Source of the DNA: Rhizobacter sp. AJA081-3
GTDB lineage: Bacteria > Pseudomonadota > Gammaproteobacteria > Burkholderiales > Burkholderiaceae_C
Assembly (NCBI RefSeq): GCF_017795745.1
Contig: NZ_CP059067.1
Location: 496,001-560,000 of the forward strand
Direction: 5' to 3'
DNA: 64,000 nt
Within the stretch, counting starts at the first letter, position 1, and each line of letters begins with the position of its first letter. Below are positions 36,568-46,979 of this stretch, one piece after another. The notes beneath the pieces are model-generated. The model did no database searches, was not told the origin of the DNA, and worked only from the letters and a program-made list of their open reading frames with translations. The position numbers and the translations under genes are program-made.

Positions 36568-37971
36568 ATGGCTGATTTCAAGGAACTGCCCGCCGGCGCG
36601 CCTGTCGCCCAGCAGGTGACGAACTGGTTCGAGAACCGCTTCCCGACTGCGTTCGACGCGTACCGGGTGCACATGTCCGAGTACTACGCGCCGAAGAACT
36701 TCAACTTCTGGTACATCTTCGGCTCGCTGGCGCTGCTGGTGCTCGTGATCCAGATCGTCACCGGCATCTTCCTGGTGATGCACTACAAGCCCGACGCGGC
36801 ACTGGCTTTCGCCTCGGTCGAGTACATCATGCGCGACGTGCCCTGGGGTTGGCTGGTGCGCTACATGCACTCCACCGGCGCGAGTGCGTTCTTCGTCGTC
36901 GTCTACCTGCACATGTTCCGCGGGCTGCTGTACGGGTCGTACCGCAAGCCGCGCGAGCTGGTTTGGATCTTCGGTTGCGCGATCTTCCTGTGCCTGATGG
37001 GCGAGGCCTTCATGGGCTACCTGCTGCCCTGGGGCCAGATGAGCTACTGGGGCGCGCAGGTGATCGTGAACCTGTTCGCCGCGATCCCCTTCGTCGGCCC
37101 GGACCTGGCCCTGCTGATCCGTGGCGACTACGTGGTGAGCGACGCGACGCTGAACCGCTTCTTCAGCTTCCACGTCATCGCCGTGCCGCTGGTGCTGCTG
37201 GGCTTGGTCGTCGCGCACCTGCTGGCATTGCACGACGTCGGATCGAACAACCCGGACGGCGTCGAGATCAAGGCCAAGAAGGACGCGAACGGCAAGCCGC
37301 TTGACGGCATTCCGTTCCACCCGTACTACACGGTGCACGACATCTTCGCTGTCGGCATGTTCCTGTTCGTGTTCAGCGCAATCATCTTCTTTGCGCCGGA
37401 GTTCGGCGGCTACTTCCTCGAGTACAACAACTTCATCCCGGCCGATCCGCTGAAGACGCCGCTGCACATCGCGCCGGTTTGGTACTTCACGCCGTACTAC
37501 TCGATGCTGCGAGCCATCACCAGCGAGATGATGTACGCGCTGATCGCCTGCGTGCTGGCTGGCGCGGTGCTCGGAGTGCTCAAAGCCAAGGTGGGCGGGC
37601 TGCTCAAGGGCGCGATACTGATCGGGGCGCTCGTCATCGTGGCGATGATGCTGGCCATCGACGCCAAGTTCTGGGGCGTGGTGGTGATGGGTGGCGCGGT
37701 CGTCATCCTGTTCTTCCTGCCGTGGCTGGATTTCAGCCCGGTCAAGTCGATCCGCTACCGGCCGAGCTGGCACAAGTACGTGTACGGCATCTTCGTCATC
37801 AACTTCCTGATCCTGGGCTACCTGGGCGTTCAGCCGCCGTCGCCGATCGGCGAGCGGGTGTCGCAAGTGGGCACGCTGTTCTACTTCGGCTTCTTCCTGC
37901 TCATGCCCTGGTGGAGCCGGCTGGGCGAATTCAAGCCGGTGCCTGAGCGCGTGACCTTTGCCGCCCACTGA
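36568..37971 (+). CDS. petB: Cytochrome b subunit of the bc1 complex
   Basis: A 467-residue integral membrane cytochrome b with two haem b groups, catalysing ubiquinol oxidation and quinone reduction. It contains the N-terminal WYIFGSLALLVLVIQIVTG, the haem-ligand His residues in RYMHSTGASAFFVVVYLHMFRG (first pair members) and FFSFHVIAVPLVLLGLVVAH. The Qo-site PEF-type block is replaced in usual betaproteobacterial style by FVGPDLALLIRGDY. A C-terminal extension of several membrane segments follows. It is the central gene of petABC. Confidence 0.97.
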   Translation: MADFKELPAGAPVAQQVTNWFENRFPTAFDAYRVHMSEYYAPKNFNFWYIFGSLALLVLVIQIVTGIFLVMHYKPDAALAFASVEYIMRDVPWGWLVRYMHSTGASAFFVVVYLHMFRGLLYGSYRKPRELVWIFGCAIFLCLMGEAFMGYLLPWGQMSYWGAQVIVNLFAAIPFVGPDLALLIRGDYVVSDATLNRFFSFHVIAVPLVLLGLVVAHLLALHDVGSNNPDGVEIKAKKDANGKPLDGIPFHPYYTVHDIFAVGMFLFVFSAIIFFAPEFGGYFLEYNNFIPADPLKTPLHIAPVWYFTPYYSMLRAITSEMMYALIACVLAGAVLGVLKAKVGGLLKGAILIGALVIVAMMLAIDAKFWGVVVMGGAVVILFFLPWLDFSPVKSIRYRPSWHKYVYGIFVINFLILGYLGVQPPSPIGERVSQVGTLFYFGFFLLMPWWSRLGEFKPVPERVTFAAH

Positions 37972-37996
37972 CGCGACTGCCGGGAACGAACACATC

Positions 37997-38764
37997 ATGA
38001 AGAAGATCCTCATCTCCCTGCTCATGGCGCTGGGCCTGGCCGGTGGCGCACTCGCCGCCGGCGGCGGCATCCACTGGGACAAGTTCCCCGAGGAAAAGGC
38101 GAACGACCTGCCGTCGCTGCAGAACGGCGCCAAGCTGTTCGTCAACTACTGCCTGAACTGCCATGCCGCTTCGTACATGCGCTACAACCGCCTGCGCGAC
38201 ATCGGCCTGACGGAAGACCAGATCAAGAAGAACCTGATGTTCGCCACCGACAAGGTCGGCGAGACCATGAAGGTCGCCCTGGACGCCAAGCAGGGCAAGG
38301 ACTGGTTCGGCGGCGTGCCGCCCGACCTGACGGTGATCGCCCGTTCGCGCGCCGGTTCCGGCGGCTCGGGGGCCGACTACCTGTACACGTATCTGCGCAC
38401 CTACTACCGCGACGACACCAAGGCCACCGGCTGGGACAACCTGGCTTTCCCCGGCGTGGGCATGCCCCACGTCTTGTGGGAACTGCAGGGCCAGCGTGCC
38501 GCGAAGTACGTCGAGGAGAAGGATGCGCACAACCCGGCGAAGACGGTGCACCGCTTCGACGGCTTCGAGCAACTCACGCCGGGGAAACTGTCTGCGCGCG
38601 AGTACGACGCCGCCGTGGCCGACCTCGTGGCTTACCTGCAGTGGATGGGCGAGCCGGCGCAGGGCCAGCGCGTGCGTCTGGGCGTGTGGGTGCTGATCTT
38701 CCTCGGCGTGTTCACGCTCATCGCGTGGCGCCTGAATGCCGCGTTCTGGAAAGACGTGAAGTGA
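37997..38764 (+). CDS. petC: Cytochrome c1 subunit of the bc1 complex
   Basis: Cytochrome c1 passes electrons from the Rieske centre to soluble cytochrome c. The 255-residue precursor has a signal peptide (KKILISLLMALGLAGGALA). The haem c motif CLNCHAA is near residues 52-58, the distal Met ligand region VGMPHVLWELQG follows, and a C-terminal membrane anchor (VWVLIFLGVFTLIAWRLN) precedes the last residues WKDVK. The ATG at 37997 is chosen because MKK begins the signal peptide. A strong terminator follows. Confidence 0.97.
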   Translation: MKKILISLLMALGLAGGALAAGGGIHWDKFPEEKANDLPSLQNGAKLFVNYCLNCHAASYMRYNRLRDIGLTEDQIKKNLMFATDKVGETMKVALDAKQGKDWFGGVPPDLTVIARSRAGSGGSGADYLYTYLRTYYRDDTKATGWDNLAFPGVGMPHVLWELQGQRAAKYVEEKDAHNPAKTVHRFDGFEQLTPGKLSAREYDAAVADLVAYLQWMGEPAQGQRVRLGVWVLIFLGVFTLIAWRLNAAFWKDVK

Positions 38765-38806
38765 CCGTCTGCGTGCCTGCCGCCCCGGCCGGGGTGGCGG
38801 CCCGAT

Positions 38807-38852
38807 GCGCAGTGGCCCTGCCCGAACCGGCAGCCACTGCGCTTGTGTTTTT
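38807..38852 (+). terminator. Intrinsic terminator after petABC
   Basis: A perfect 10 bp stem GCGCAGTGGC / GCCACTGCGC (38807-38816 and 38833-38842) can extend inside its loop by TGCC/GGCA. It is followed by TTGTGTTTTT (38843-38852). It lies 43 bp after the petC stop and separates the bc1 operon from sspA. Confidence 0.85.
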
Positions 38853-38876
38853 CGAAGCCTCTAGGAGCACACCGCC

Positions 38877-39488
38877 ATGATGGTGCTTTATTCCGGAACG
38901 ACCTGCCCGTACTCGCACCGCTGCCGCTTCGTGCTTTTCGAGAAGGGCATGGACTTCGAGATCCGCGACGTCGACCTGTTCGCCAAGCCCGAAGACATCG
39001 CGTTGATGAACCCGTACAACGAGGTGCCCATCCTCGTCGAGCGCGACCTCATCCTGTATGAGTCGCACATCATCAACGAGTACATCGACGAGCGCTTTCC
39101 GCACCCGCAACTGATGCCGGGCGACCCGGTTGCGCGCGCGCGTGTTCGGCTGTTCCTGTTCAACTTCGAGAAGGAACTGTTCTCGAACGTGAACATCCTC
39201 GAGTCGCGCGGCATCAAGCCGACCGACAAGCAACTCGAGAAGGCGCGCGCGCAGATCCGCGACCGACTGACCATGCTTGCGCCGATCTTCCTGAAGAACA
39301 AGTTCATGCTCGGCGATGATTTCTCGATGCTCGACGTCGCGATCGCGCCGCTGCTGTGGCGCCTGGACTATTACGGCATCGACATGTCGAAGAACGCCGT
39401 GCCGCTCTTGAAGTACGCCGAGCGCATCTTCTCGCGCCCGGCCTACATTGAGGCACTCACGCCGTCCGAGAAGGTGATGCGCAAGTAG
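38877..39488 (+). CDS. sspA: Stringent starvation protein A (GST fold)
   Basis: SspA is an RNA-polymerase-associated glutathione-S-transferase-fold protein important in stationary phase and stress. The 203 residues show the thioredoxin-like N-terminal domain (LYSGTTCPYSHRCRFVLFEKG, then NEVPILVERD and LYESHIINEYIDERFPHP) and a helical C-terminal domain. The PHP loop near residues 75-77, needed for polymerase binding in characterised SspA, is present. sspB follows after 18 bp. Confidence 0.95.
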   Translation: MMVLYSGTTCPYSHRCRFVLFEKGMDFEIRDVDLFAKPEDIALMNPYNEVPILVERDLILYESHIINEYIDERFPHPQLMPGDPVARARVRLFLFNFEKELFSNVNILESRGIKPTDKQLEKARAQIRDRLTMLAPIFLKNKFMLGDDFSMLDVAIAPLLWRLDYYGIDMSKNAVPLLKYAERIFSRPAYIEALTPSEKVMRK

Positions 39489-39506
39489 ATCCTCGTATTT
39501 GCCCTC

Positions 39507-40025
39507 ATGAGCAGCACGCCGCCGATCTCGCCCGCCGGTTCCGGGACCTCCACGCGCCCGTACCTGATCCGTGCGCTGCACGACTGGTGCACGGACAACG
39601 GCTTCACACCGTACGTGGCGGTGTTCGTCGATGCTTCGGTGCAGGTTCCCACCGAGTACGTCAAGAACAACGAGATCGTTCTCAACGTCGGTTTCGAGGC
39701 GACCAGTTCCCTCAAGCTGGGCAACGAGTTCATCGAGTTCAAGGCGCGCTTCGGCGGTACTTCGCGTGAGATCGTCGTGCCGGTCGATCACGTGATCGCC
39801 ATCTACGCGCGTGAGAACGGGCAGGGCATGGCCTTTCCGGTCCCCAACGAGGCTTCATCGGGCTCGGCAGCGGCCGATGCGGCCAGCCCCGAGGCGCCCG
39901 TGGCTCGCGCAACGCACCTCTCGCTCACCGAGGCGCCGCGCCCCGACGCCGAGGCTGCGGGTGAGCCGAGCGAACCGCCGGAGCCACCGGCGGGCGGGCG
40001 CCCGTCGCTCAAGCGCGTCAAATGA
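39507..40025 (+). CDS. sspB: ClpXP adaptor SspB
   Basis: SspB delivers ssrA-tagged peptides to the ClpXP protease. The 172-residue protein has the conserved RPYLIRALHDWCTDNGFTPY near residues 12-31 and VPTEYVKNNEIVLNV near 47-61. RFGGTSREIVVPVDHVIAIYARENGQGM follows near 79-106. A disordered acidic linker follows and the protein ends in a short basic peptide (RPSLKRVK) that should dock to ClpX. The petABC-sspA-sspB order is characteristic of Betaproteobacteria. Confidence 0.95.
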   Translation: MSSTPPISPAGSGTSTRPYLIRALHDWCTDNGFTPYVAVFVDASVQVPTEYVKNNEIVLNVGFEATSSLKLGNEFIEFKARFGGTSREIVVPVDHVIAIYARENGQGMAFPVPNEASSGSAAADAASPEAPVARATHLSLTEAPRPDAEAAGEPSEPPEPPAGGRPSLKRVK

Positions 40026-40043
40026 CGCGCCGGATCGCGCGCC

Positions 40044-40049
40044 TATACT
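40044..40049 (+). promoter_or_regulatory. -10 box of the tRNA-Thr gene
   Basis: TATACT (5 of 6) lies 22 bp before the tRNA 5' end, so transcription would begin about 16 nt upstream of the mature end. It is just after the sspB stop. The -35 region has no clear consensus. Confidence 0.55.
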
Positions 40050-40071
40050 GATTTCGGGCGGGTTCCAGCCT

Positions 40072-40147
40072 GCCGGCTTAGCTCAGTTGGTAGAGCACCC
40101 GCCTTGTAAGCGGAAGGTCTTCGGTTCGATTCCGAAAGCCGGCACCA
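40072..40147 (+). tRNA. tRNA-Thr (anticodon TGT)
   Basis: A 76-nt tRNA with CCA encoded. The acceptor stem GCCGGCT pairs with AGCCGGC (40137-40143), the discriminator is A and CCA ends at 40147. The D arm is GCTC/GAGC. The anticodon loop CTTGTAA places TGT at 40105-40107, reading ACA. The T arm is TTCGG/CCGAA with loop TTCGATT. The outermost anticodon-stem pair (C27-A43) is mismatched. The gene stands alone after sspB. Confidence 0.97.
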
Positions 40148-40210
40148 GTGAACTGCGTCACGCCGACGCCGCCCCGAACGCCCCGTCCCGGCAACCGGTG
40201 CAACGGCGTG

Positions 40211-40528
40211 TCAGTTCGATTGAACCTTGATTCTGATTGAGCTAACCTGCCATCCCCGCTCCTGAAGAATGCTCTCCAGGCGTGGTTTGATCTGACGCAG
40301 TTTGGCCGCGACGGCGGCATTGGCTGCCAGCAGCGACCAGCCTTCGTCGTCCACCGGTCCCGGCATCACGTGGCTGGCGAGCGCGCCGGGAAGGGCGCCG
40401 CGAATGGCCGAGAAGCGGTCTGCCGAATCCTGCAGACGTGCGCGCAGATTCGCCAGCGGCGCGCTGCGCCTCAAGGCTTCGGCCAGGGGCAGCGAGTCGG
40501 GGACGGTCGGTAGCGGTTTCGAGCTCAC
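40211..40528 (-). CDS. DciA-like DUF721 protein
   Basis: A 105-residue protein of the DUF721/DciA family, whose characterised members help load the replicative helicase DnaB. The protein shows a helical N-terminus (PLAEALRRSAPLANLRARLQ) and a KH-like core (GWSLLAANAAVAAKLRQIKP and then LESILQERGW), ending IRIKVQSN. No ATG fits; the GTG at 40528 (protein beginning SSKPLP after the initiator) is the best start, 15 bp from the divergent M23 peptidase gene. secA lies two genes away, a common DciA-M23-SecA order in Betaproteobacteria. Confidence 0.8.
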   Translation of the reverse strand: MSSKPLPTVPDSLPLAEALRRSAPLANLRARLQDSADRFSAIRGALPGALASHVMPGPVDDEGWSLLAANAAVAAKLRQIKPRLESILQERGWQVSSIRIKVQSN

Positions 40529-40534
40529 ACGAGG

Positions 40535-40540
40535 AGTGTA
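40535..40540 (-). promoter_or_regulatory. -10 box giving a probable leaderless dciA-like mRNA
   Basis: On the minus strand TACACT ends exactly 6 nt before the GTG start, so transcription would start at the codon itself. The box lies in the 15 bp divergent gap and overlaps the GAGGAG ribosome binding site (40531-40536) of the opposite gene. Confidence 0.4.
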
Positions 40541-40543
40541 GCG

Positions 40544-41512
40544 ATGCAGATTCTCATCACGCACGGCACCTTGGCCCGTACGCGTGTCTTGCACTTCAAC
40601 CGCTGGCAGCTGGCGGGCATGCTGATCGGCCTGGTGGCCGTGTTGACATTGCTGTCGGGTACGGTCTATCACTTCGTGTTCCTGAAGGCTGCGCGGGAAG
40701 GTTGGCCCGTGGTCAGCCAGATCGTGCGGCTGGTGGTGCGCGACGAGTTTGCCCAGCGCGACCGCTTCATGCGCGAGAACCTCGATGCGATGGCTCAGAA
40801 GGTCGGCGAGATGCAGGCCAAGCTGGTCAAGCTCGAAGCGATGGGCGACCGCGTTTCCGGCCTGGCTGGCGTCAAGAACGACGAACTGCGCCAGTTGTCG
40901 CGGCCGGCGGCGGCCGCCTCGTCCGCGCAGGGCGGGCCGTACGTGCCGCCGCAGGCTGCCAACCTCGAACAGTTGCGCGGCATCGTCGAGGCGCTCGACC
41001 AGACCACCGACCAGAGCACCGACATGTTCACCATGATCGAGTCACGCTTGCTCGAGTCGCGCCTGCGCGCGCTGATGATCCCGAACAGTGCGCCCGTCGT
41101 CGGGCCTGTCGGCTCGGGCTTCGGCTTCCGCACCGACCCGTTCACGAGCCGCACGGCGCTGCACACCGGGCTGGATTTCCCGGCCGACGTGGGCACGCGC
41201 ATCCTGGCCGCGGCCGGCGGTGTGGTGCAACTCACCGAGACGCACCCAGCCTACGGCAACATGATCGAGCTCGACCACGGCAACGGCCTGGTGACACGCT
41301 ATGCGCACGCGTCGAAGCTGATGGTGCGGGCGGGCGACATCGTCAAGCGGGGTCAGCTGATCGCCGAAGTCGGGAACACCGGCCGGTCGACCGGGCCGCA
41401 CCTGCACTTCGAGGTGCTCGTTGACGGCGTGCCGCAGGATCCAGCCAAGTTTCTCGCCGGCGGCGACGCGGCCCAGACCGCGGCTGCCAGGGGCGGACGC
41501 ACCCGGCGCTGA
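40544..41512 (+). CDS. M23-family membrane metallopeptidase
   Basis: A 322-residue envelope peptidase anchored by an N-terminal helix (near residues 23-43, ending VYHFVF). A coiled-coil-like region follows ([21 protein letters not shown]). The C-terminal LytM/M23 domain has zinc-binding [11 protein letters not shown] near residue 206 (His and Asp) and [12 protein letters not shown] (HLH) near 288. It should cut or regulate cutting of peptidoglycan cross-links. GAGGAG at 40531-40536 supports this start. It lies upstream of secA. Confidence 0.93.
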   Translation: MQILITHGTLARTRVLHFNRWQLAGMLIGLVAVLTLLSGTVYHFVFLKAAREGWPVVSQIVRLVVRDEFAQRDRFMRENLDAMAQKVGEMQAKLVKLEAMGDRVSGLAGVKNDELRQLSRPAAAASSAQGGPYVPPQAANLEQLRGIVEALDQTTDQSTDMFTMIESRLLESRLRALMIPNSAPVVGPVGSGFGFRTDPFTSRTALHTGLDFPADVGTRILAAAGGVVQLTETHPAYGNMIELDHGNGLVTRYAHASKLMVRAGDIVKRGQLIAEVGNTGRSTGPHLHFEVLVDGVPQDPAKFLAGGDAAQTAAARGGRTRR

Positions 41513-41669
41513 GCGCCGGGCCGGCGGCGGCGCCGGATGTAAACTTCGGGGTTTTCCAGGTGCCGCTCGCCTTGCATCTGCCGGGTGCGGCCCCACCTCC
41601 TGGCTCCCCGCGTTCGACTGCCTGGTCCGCCAGCCGGCGGGCGCGGCGACCGCTCAATCCCGACGCCGC

Positions 41670-44414
<2,745 letters not shown>

Positions 44415-44439
44415 CCCCATTTCCTTCGCGGAGCACGGC

Positions 44440-45669
44440 ATGCCCGTCAACCTGAGCGCGCCGAACCCGGCGGACCTGCACCCGGTCGCGGGTGTCGAAC
44501 TCGGCATCACCATGGCCGGCGTGCGCAAGGCGAATCGCCGCGACCTGCTGGTGGTGAAGCTGGCGCCGGGGGCGTCGGTGGCCGGCGTGTTCACCCAAAA
44601 CCGCTTCTGCGCCGCGCCGGTGCAGGTCTGCCGCGAGCACCTCGGCGGCGAGCAGGGCATCCGTGCCATCGTCGTCAACACCGGCAACGCCAATGCCGGC
44701 ACCGGTGCCGACGGGCTGGCGCGGGCGCGCTCGACCTGCGCGGCACTCGGCGCGCTGATGGGGGTGGCGGCCGAGCAGGTGCTGCCGTTCTCCACCGGCG
44801 TGATCATGGAGACGCTGCCCAGCGAGCGGATCGAGGCGGCGTTGCCCGCCGCGCTGGCAGACGCCAAGGCGGACCAGTGGGCCATGGCCGCACAGGCGAT
44901 CATGACCACCGACACGCTGCCCAAGGCGGCGTCGCGGCAGGTGCAGATCGGCGGCCGCACGGTCACCATCACCGGCATCAGCAAGGGCGCCGGCATGATC
45001 CGGCCGAACATGGCGACCATGCTCGGTTTCATCGCCACCGACGCGGCGGTCGCGCCGCACCTGATGCAGGAGTTGGTGCGCGAAGCGGCCGACCGCTCCT
45101 TCAACCGAATCACGATCGACGGCGACACCTCGACCAACGACTCGTTCGTGCTGATCGCCACGCACCAGGCCGGCAACGCGCCGGTCGCGCAGGCCGAGTC
45201 GAGCGACGGCGCGTTGCTGCGCGAGGCGCTCATCGCCGTCGCCCAGCAACTCGCGCAGGCCATCGTGCGCGACGGCGAAGGCGCGACCAAGTTCATCACC
45301 GTGCGCGTGGACGGCGGCCGCACCAAGGAAGAATGCCGCCAGGCTGCCTACGCGATCGCGCACTCGCCGCTGGTCAAGACGGCCTTCTTCGCCAGCGACC
45401 CCAACCTCGGGCGCATCCTCGCCGCGGTGGGATACGCCGGCATCGCCGATCTCGACCAGTCGACCATCGACATGTTCCTCGACGACGTGCACGTCGTGCA
45501 TCAAGGCGGCCGCCGCCCGGAGTACCGCGAGGAAGACGGCGCACGGGTGATGAAGCAGTCGGAGATCACCGTGCGCATCGATCTGCATCGCGGCAAGGCC
45601 CACGCCACGGTGTGGACCTGCGACCTCAGCTACGACTACGTGAAGATCAACGCGGATTACCGCAGCTGA
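44440..45669 (+). CDS. argJ: Bifunctional ornithine acetyltransferase / N-acetylglutamate synthase ArgJ
   Basis: ArgJ recycles the acetyl group from N-acetylornithine to glutamate in arginine synthesis. It is made as a 409-residue precursor that cleaves itself before a Thr nucleophile. The cleavage region [17 protein letters not shown] is near residues 183-199, with Thr in the ATML block. Other landmarks are NTGNANAGTG near 82-91 and the C-terminal ending [10 protein letters not shown]. Start at ATG 44440, 25 bp after secA. The last 23 bp overlap the convergent ceramidase-like gene. Confidence 0.97.
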   Translation: MPVNLSAPNPADLHPVAGVELGITMAGVRKANRRDLLVVKLAPGASVAGVFTQNRFCAAPVQVCREHLGGEQGIRAIVVNTGNANAGTGADGLARARSTCAALGALMGVAAEQVLPFSTGVIMETLPSERIEAALPAALADAKADQWAMAAQAIMTTDTLPKAASRQVQIGGRTVTITGISKGAGMIRPNMATMLGFIATDAAVAPHLMQELVREAADRSFNRITIDGDTSTNDSFVLIATHQAGNAPVAQAESSDGALLREALIAVAQQLAQAIVRDGEGATKFITVRVDGGRTKEECRQAAYAIAHSPLVKTAFFASDPNLGRILAAVGYAGIADLDQSTIDMFLDDVHVVHQGGRRPEYREEDGARVMKQSEITVRIDLHRGKAHATVWTCDLSYDYVKINADYRS

Positions 45670-46459
45670 GCCGCGCGGCGCGCTGCGCCGCGTGCAGGAT
45701 CCACCCCGCCGCTGCCGCGGCTGCCAGGTGCTTGAGCGTGTGGCCGCTGACCCAGCCGCCCAGCGCGTCCAGCAAGGCATGGTCGGCCAGTTCGAAGCCC
45801 TTGGCGATCGCGTAGCCGGCGAGCACGCCCCACCAGGCGCTGTCCCGTACTGCTGAATGGGTCTGCCGAGGCAGCCGCATCCACAGCGCGGCCGGCACGA
45901 TCAGCATGGGCAGGAACTGCACGAACAGGTAGGCGCGCAGGTCGCTGCGGCCGGCCAGTTCGCTGGCCCACCACAAGACCACCGACGCGCTGGCCAGCGC
46001 CAGCGCGGTCGCCAGCACGGCCGGCCGCGCCCAGCGCGGGTCCCGGCGCTCGGCGAGAAATACGCACAGCAACGCGGCGCAGGCCCAGGCGATGGGCAGG
46101 CGGTCGAAAGCCAGCGAGGCGTTGTGCGGTGCCCAGTGGTAGGCCGCCGAGCCGGCTGCAGTGGCCACCAGGGCGATTGCGAAGGCGCGCCACGGCAGCC
46201 ATGCGCCCGTGCGCGGCTCGCCGCGGGCGGTCCATAACGCCCACAGCCCGGCGAACGCAAACGGCAGGTTGCTCAGCACGTCGGCGGCATGCGGGATGCC
46301 CCAGGCCTGCCGCTGGTCCGCGAACGCGTGGTAGCTGGCCCATTGGGCAATCGGCCCGTGCAGCAGCAAGGCCAGTGCGAGCAGCGCGGTCACGGCGAGC
46401 AGCACGAGGTCGCGCCGCGGCGAGGCGGCGGTGGATGAGGGCATCGAGGAAGTCGTCAC
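45647..46459 (-). CDS. Ceramidase-like (CREST superfamily) membrane hydrolase
   Basis: A 270-residue protein with about seven hydrophobic segments. It shows the alkaline-ceramidase/CREST pattern: [16 protein letters not shown] near residues 62-77 (Ser and Asp), [21 protein letters not shown] near 106-126 (His and Asp) and the C-terminal [11 protein letters not shown] (HXXXH) near 243-253. In that superfamily these residues bind zinc and hydrolyse amides; the substrate here is unknown. I chose GTG 46459 as start because AGGAG lies 5 nt upstream. The internal ATG at 46444 has no ribosome binding site. It overlaps argJ tail to tail by 23 bp. Confidence 0.75.
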   Translation of the reverse strand: MTTSSMPSSTAASPRRDLVLLAVTALLALALLLHGPIAQWASYHAFADQRQAWGIPHAADVLSNLPFAFAGLWALWTARGEPRTGAWLPWRAFAIALVATAAGSAAYHWAPHNASLAFDRLPIAWACAALLCVFLAERRDPRWARPAVLATALALASASVVLWWASELAGRSDLRAYLFVQFLPMLIVPAALWMRLPRQTHSAVRDSAWWGVLAGYAIAKGFELADHALLDALGGWVSGHTLKHLAAAAAAGWILHAAQRAARLSCGNPR

Positions 46460-46616
46460 GCGGGCTCCTGGTGGTACGAATCGGCGCGATGCTGCACGGC
46501 ACGCCCCGGGTCGCACAAGCGAGCCTGCTCAGGTGCGCGCGCCGGGCACCGGCGGTATCGCGCCGTGGCACCGCGCTTCGCGTCAACGCCGCACAACGCC
46601 CCCCACGTTTGCCGCA

Positions 46617-46646
46617 TTGCGCGTCTCGGCGGCTCGCTGCTAGGAT
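46617..46646 (+). promoter_or_regulatory. Promoter of the leader ORF and MFS gene
   Basis: TTGCGC (46617-46622) and TAGGAT (46641-46646) are spaced by 18 bp, matching 4 of 6 and 4 of 6 consensus bases. Transcription would start near 46653, leaving about 327 nt before the MFS start codon. Nothing else is seen between the ceramidase-like start (46459) and this promoter. Confidence 0.5.
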
Positions 46647-46673
46647 GTTTCCATCGCATTCAGCACGACGCCC

Positions 46674-46835
46674 ATGACCACCGCCCACCACTCACTACAC
46701 CACGCCGGCACCGGCGCGTGTGCGTGGTGCATGGCGTGGTCGATTGCGGCCTCGCGATCGCAGCGTCCAGCCACCGCCGCAGCTGGCCTTTGCGCCGTGA
46801 ATCGCCCGTTCAAGCGGGCGTTCGCCGACATCTAG
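46674..46835 (+). CDS. Putative 53-residue leader peptide upstream of the MFS gene
   Basis: An ATG-started frame in the long leader of the MFS gene ends at TAG 46833-46835, just 2 nt before the first of four hairpins. The peptide is His-rich at the start (HHSLHH), has a Cys/Trp cluster (CAWCMAW at residues 16-22) and ends RPFKRAFADI. No strong ribosome binding site precedes it. The position suggests a regulatory leader peptide whose translation affects the hairpins downstream, but coding is not proven. Confidence 0.35.
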   Translation: MTTAHHSLHHAGTGACAWCMAWSIAASRSQRPATAAAGLCAVNRPFKRAFADI

Positions 46836-46837
46836 TC

Positions 46838-46951
46838 CTCTCAGCCCTGCCTCTACCGAGGCCCCCGCTGAGAGATCGGCGGGGAGATCGGGTCCTTCGA
46901 TTCCCTCGCCACACCGGGTCCAACGACCCATCAGGGTGCCCACCGGCGCCC
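46838..46951 (+). ncRNA. Structured mRNA leader of the MFS gene (four hairpins)
   Basis: Four hairpins follow one another. First, CTCTCAG/CTGAGAG (46838-46844 with 46868-46874), enclosing GCCTC/GAGGC. Second, 46878-46910 with about 12 pairs (GGCG/CGCC at the base, ATCG/CGAT at the tip). Third, GGGTC/GACCC (46916-46929). Fourth, GGGTGCC/GGCGCCC (46934-46951). The ribosome binding site of the MFS gene comes 15 nt later. No T-run follows, so translational control is more likely than an intrinsic terminator. It does not fit the riboswitch classes I know by consensus. Confidence 0.55.
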
Positions 46952-46979
46952 GCCGAGAGAAGAACGAGAGGTGGCAACC

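Noticed and set aside
46872-46930. TPP riboswitch suggested by CTGAGAG in the MFS leader
   Set aside because: The rest of the thi-box (the CCUGAU...GAU and GCGAAGG elements) is absent and the hairpin order differs.
46971-46979. GTG at 46971 as the MFS start
   Set aside because: It overlaps the GAGAGG ribosome binding site, which is correctly spaced for the ATG at 46980.
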